Source: Dehalococcoidia bacterium (GTDB lineage: Bacteria; Chloroflexota; Dehalococcoidia; JAENJB01). From it: a DNA stretch of 14,197 nt. The position numbers and the translations under genes were made by a program. Below, piece after piece: positions 13,353 through 14,197 of this stretch. The notes under the pieces were generated by a model, which was not told where the DNA came from, ran no database searches, and saw nothing but the letters and a program-made list of their open reading frames with translations. The DNA is taken from positions 1 to 14,197 of the forward strand of contig JAUYGE010000234.1 in the NCBI GenBank assembly GCA_030690705.1, given 5' to 3'. Every line of letters begins with the position of its first letter. Within the stretch, counting starts at the first letter, position 1.

Positions 13353-14197
13353 GGTGAAGACGAAACTTCTCGCGATTCTCTTGTCGGTTGCGTTTGTGGT
13401 CAGTGGTTGCCAGGCGGCTAGCCGTCAGGCCGAGGGCACATACACCACGGGAACCTCGGCCGGCGACGCTGAAACGCTGAACTGGCTGATCGCCGCCGAC
13501 AGCGCCTCTTTCAGCTACGCCGGGCAGACACTGGACTCTCTGGCCTCCTACGACAATGATTTCAAGGTGCACGTCAGGCATGCGGCCAAGCCCATCGAGG
13601 TCTCCCCTGACGGTCTGGTCTACACTATTACCATCAGGGACTACCTGAAGTGGAGCGACGGCACCCCGGTGACCGCCGAGGACTACGTCTATACCCTGAA
13701 GAACCTGATGTTCTCCGACTGGTTGAACTATACCTATCAGAGCGACTGGCAGGAGGAGGTGGATGGGAAGAGCGTGTTCGTAGAACCGAAGGTGGTGAAC
13801 GCCACGACTTTCACCATCACCCGGAAGACGGTGGAGCCGGAATTCATGGACAATGCGCTAATGAGCCTGACTCCTTATCCCAAGAACATCGCCCAGAAAT
13901 ACGAGGGGAACGTCAAGGCCTTCACCGAGGCCGAGGAGTTCAACAAGCTGACCTACACGGGCAACCTCGGCCCCTTCAAGTTCGTGGAGTGGGTCCGCAA
14001 CGACAAGTTTGTGGTGACGCGCAATCCTGACTTCTATCTGGCTAGAGAAGATAAGGGCACCCCGTTCTTTCAGAAGTACATCATCAAGCTTTTCGGCACC
14101 CCGGCGGCCCGCATGGCGGCCCTGGAGGCGGGAGACATCACCTCGAGTGGACTCCAACCGTCAGTATGTCACTCTGCCTTCGGGGATAAGGGTGTCC
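13353..14197 (+). CDS. Extracytoplasmic peptide-binding lipoprotein (SBP family 5), 3' end outside the window
   Basis: GTG 13353 with GGAGG nine bases upstream opens a frame that runs off the right edge (281 codons visible). The N-terminus is a lipoprotein signal: basic MKTK, hydrophobic core, lipobox VSGC with C19. The mature part matches the solute-binding family 5 of peptide/nickel ABC importers: SPDGLVYTITIRDYLKWSDG, TPVTAEDYVYTLKNL, then GNLGPFKFVEWVRNDKFVVTRNPDFYL and AARMAALEAGDIT. It should capture peptides or similar ligands outside the membrane for an ABC importer that may follow. After GDIT (14142) the frame reads less well, while another frame gives QYVTLPSGIRVS (14162-14197), suggesting a one-base frameshift between about 14140 and 14175. 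Confidence 0.92.

Noticed and set aside
1..14197. CRISPR array, riboswitch, phage or defence operon
   Set aside because: No regularly spaced direct repeats, no recognisable riboswitch core and no cas, capsid, restriction or toxin-antitoxin proteins were seen on either strand.

Overview
The window looks like chromosomal DNA of a fairly GC-rich, free-living bacterium, most plausibly a Chloroflexota (Dehalococcoidia-like) lineage. That placement is an inference from the gene set, the Lit-type membrane protein next to a peptide-binding lipoprotein, the form of the DnaE motifs and the frequent GTG/TTG starts; no marker gene here proves it. No phage, CRISPR, IS transposase or classic defence operon is visible, and I do not see a complete new multi-gene system.

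Left part (1-2062): the 3' end of a long tetratricopeptide-repeat gene of clearly lower GC, then about 390 bp without a convincing gene, then a complete tRNA-Arg(CCG) on the minus strand with its own promoter. The low-GC TPR gene lies on the 3' side of the tRNA, where integrated islands usually sit, so this may be the edge of an island, but no integrase or second att copy is in view.

Centre (2208-8065, all plus strand): a DNA replication/repair/housekeeping cluster: dnaX, ybaB, recR, recO, a small zinc-ribbon protein, comF, hpf and an O6-alkylguanine-DNA methyltransferase. dnaX-ybaB-recR are overlapping or nearly so and should be co-transcribed from a promoter whose predicted +1 falls on the dnaX GTG. 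A second promoter precedes the zinc-ribbon gene. Palindromic repeats separate recR from recO and hpf from the methyltransferase gene.

Right part (8062-14197): dnaE (replicative polymerase alpha subunit with an intact PHP domain) converges on the methyltransferase gene so tightly that the two stop codons share a CTAG. Divergent from dnaE is a DUF1461/TIGR01906 membrane protein of the Lit lipoprotein-transacylase family, again with a near-leaderless promoter. A 143-bp gap filled by two palindromic repeats follows, then an isochorismatase-fold cysteine hydrolase (minus strand), divergent from the start of an extracytoplasmic peptide-binding lipoprotein that runs off the window and may carry a frameshift near its visible end.

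The central genes share a theme: clamp loader (dnaX), polymerase (dnaE), RecFOR-type gap repair (recR, recO), direct alkylation repair and ribosome hibernation. The most interesting non-gene signals are the leaderless-type promoters, the back-to-back promoter region at 13221-13283, and four or five palindromic repeat elements packed into the intergenic gaps.
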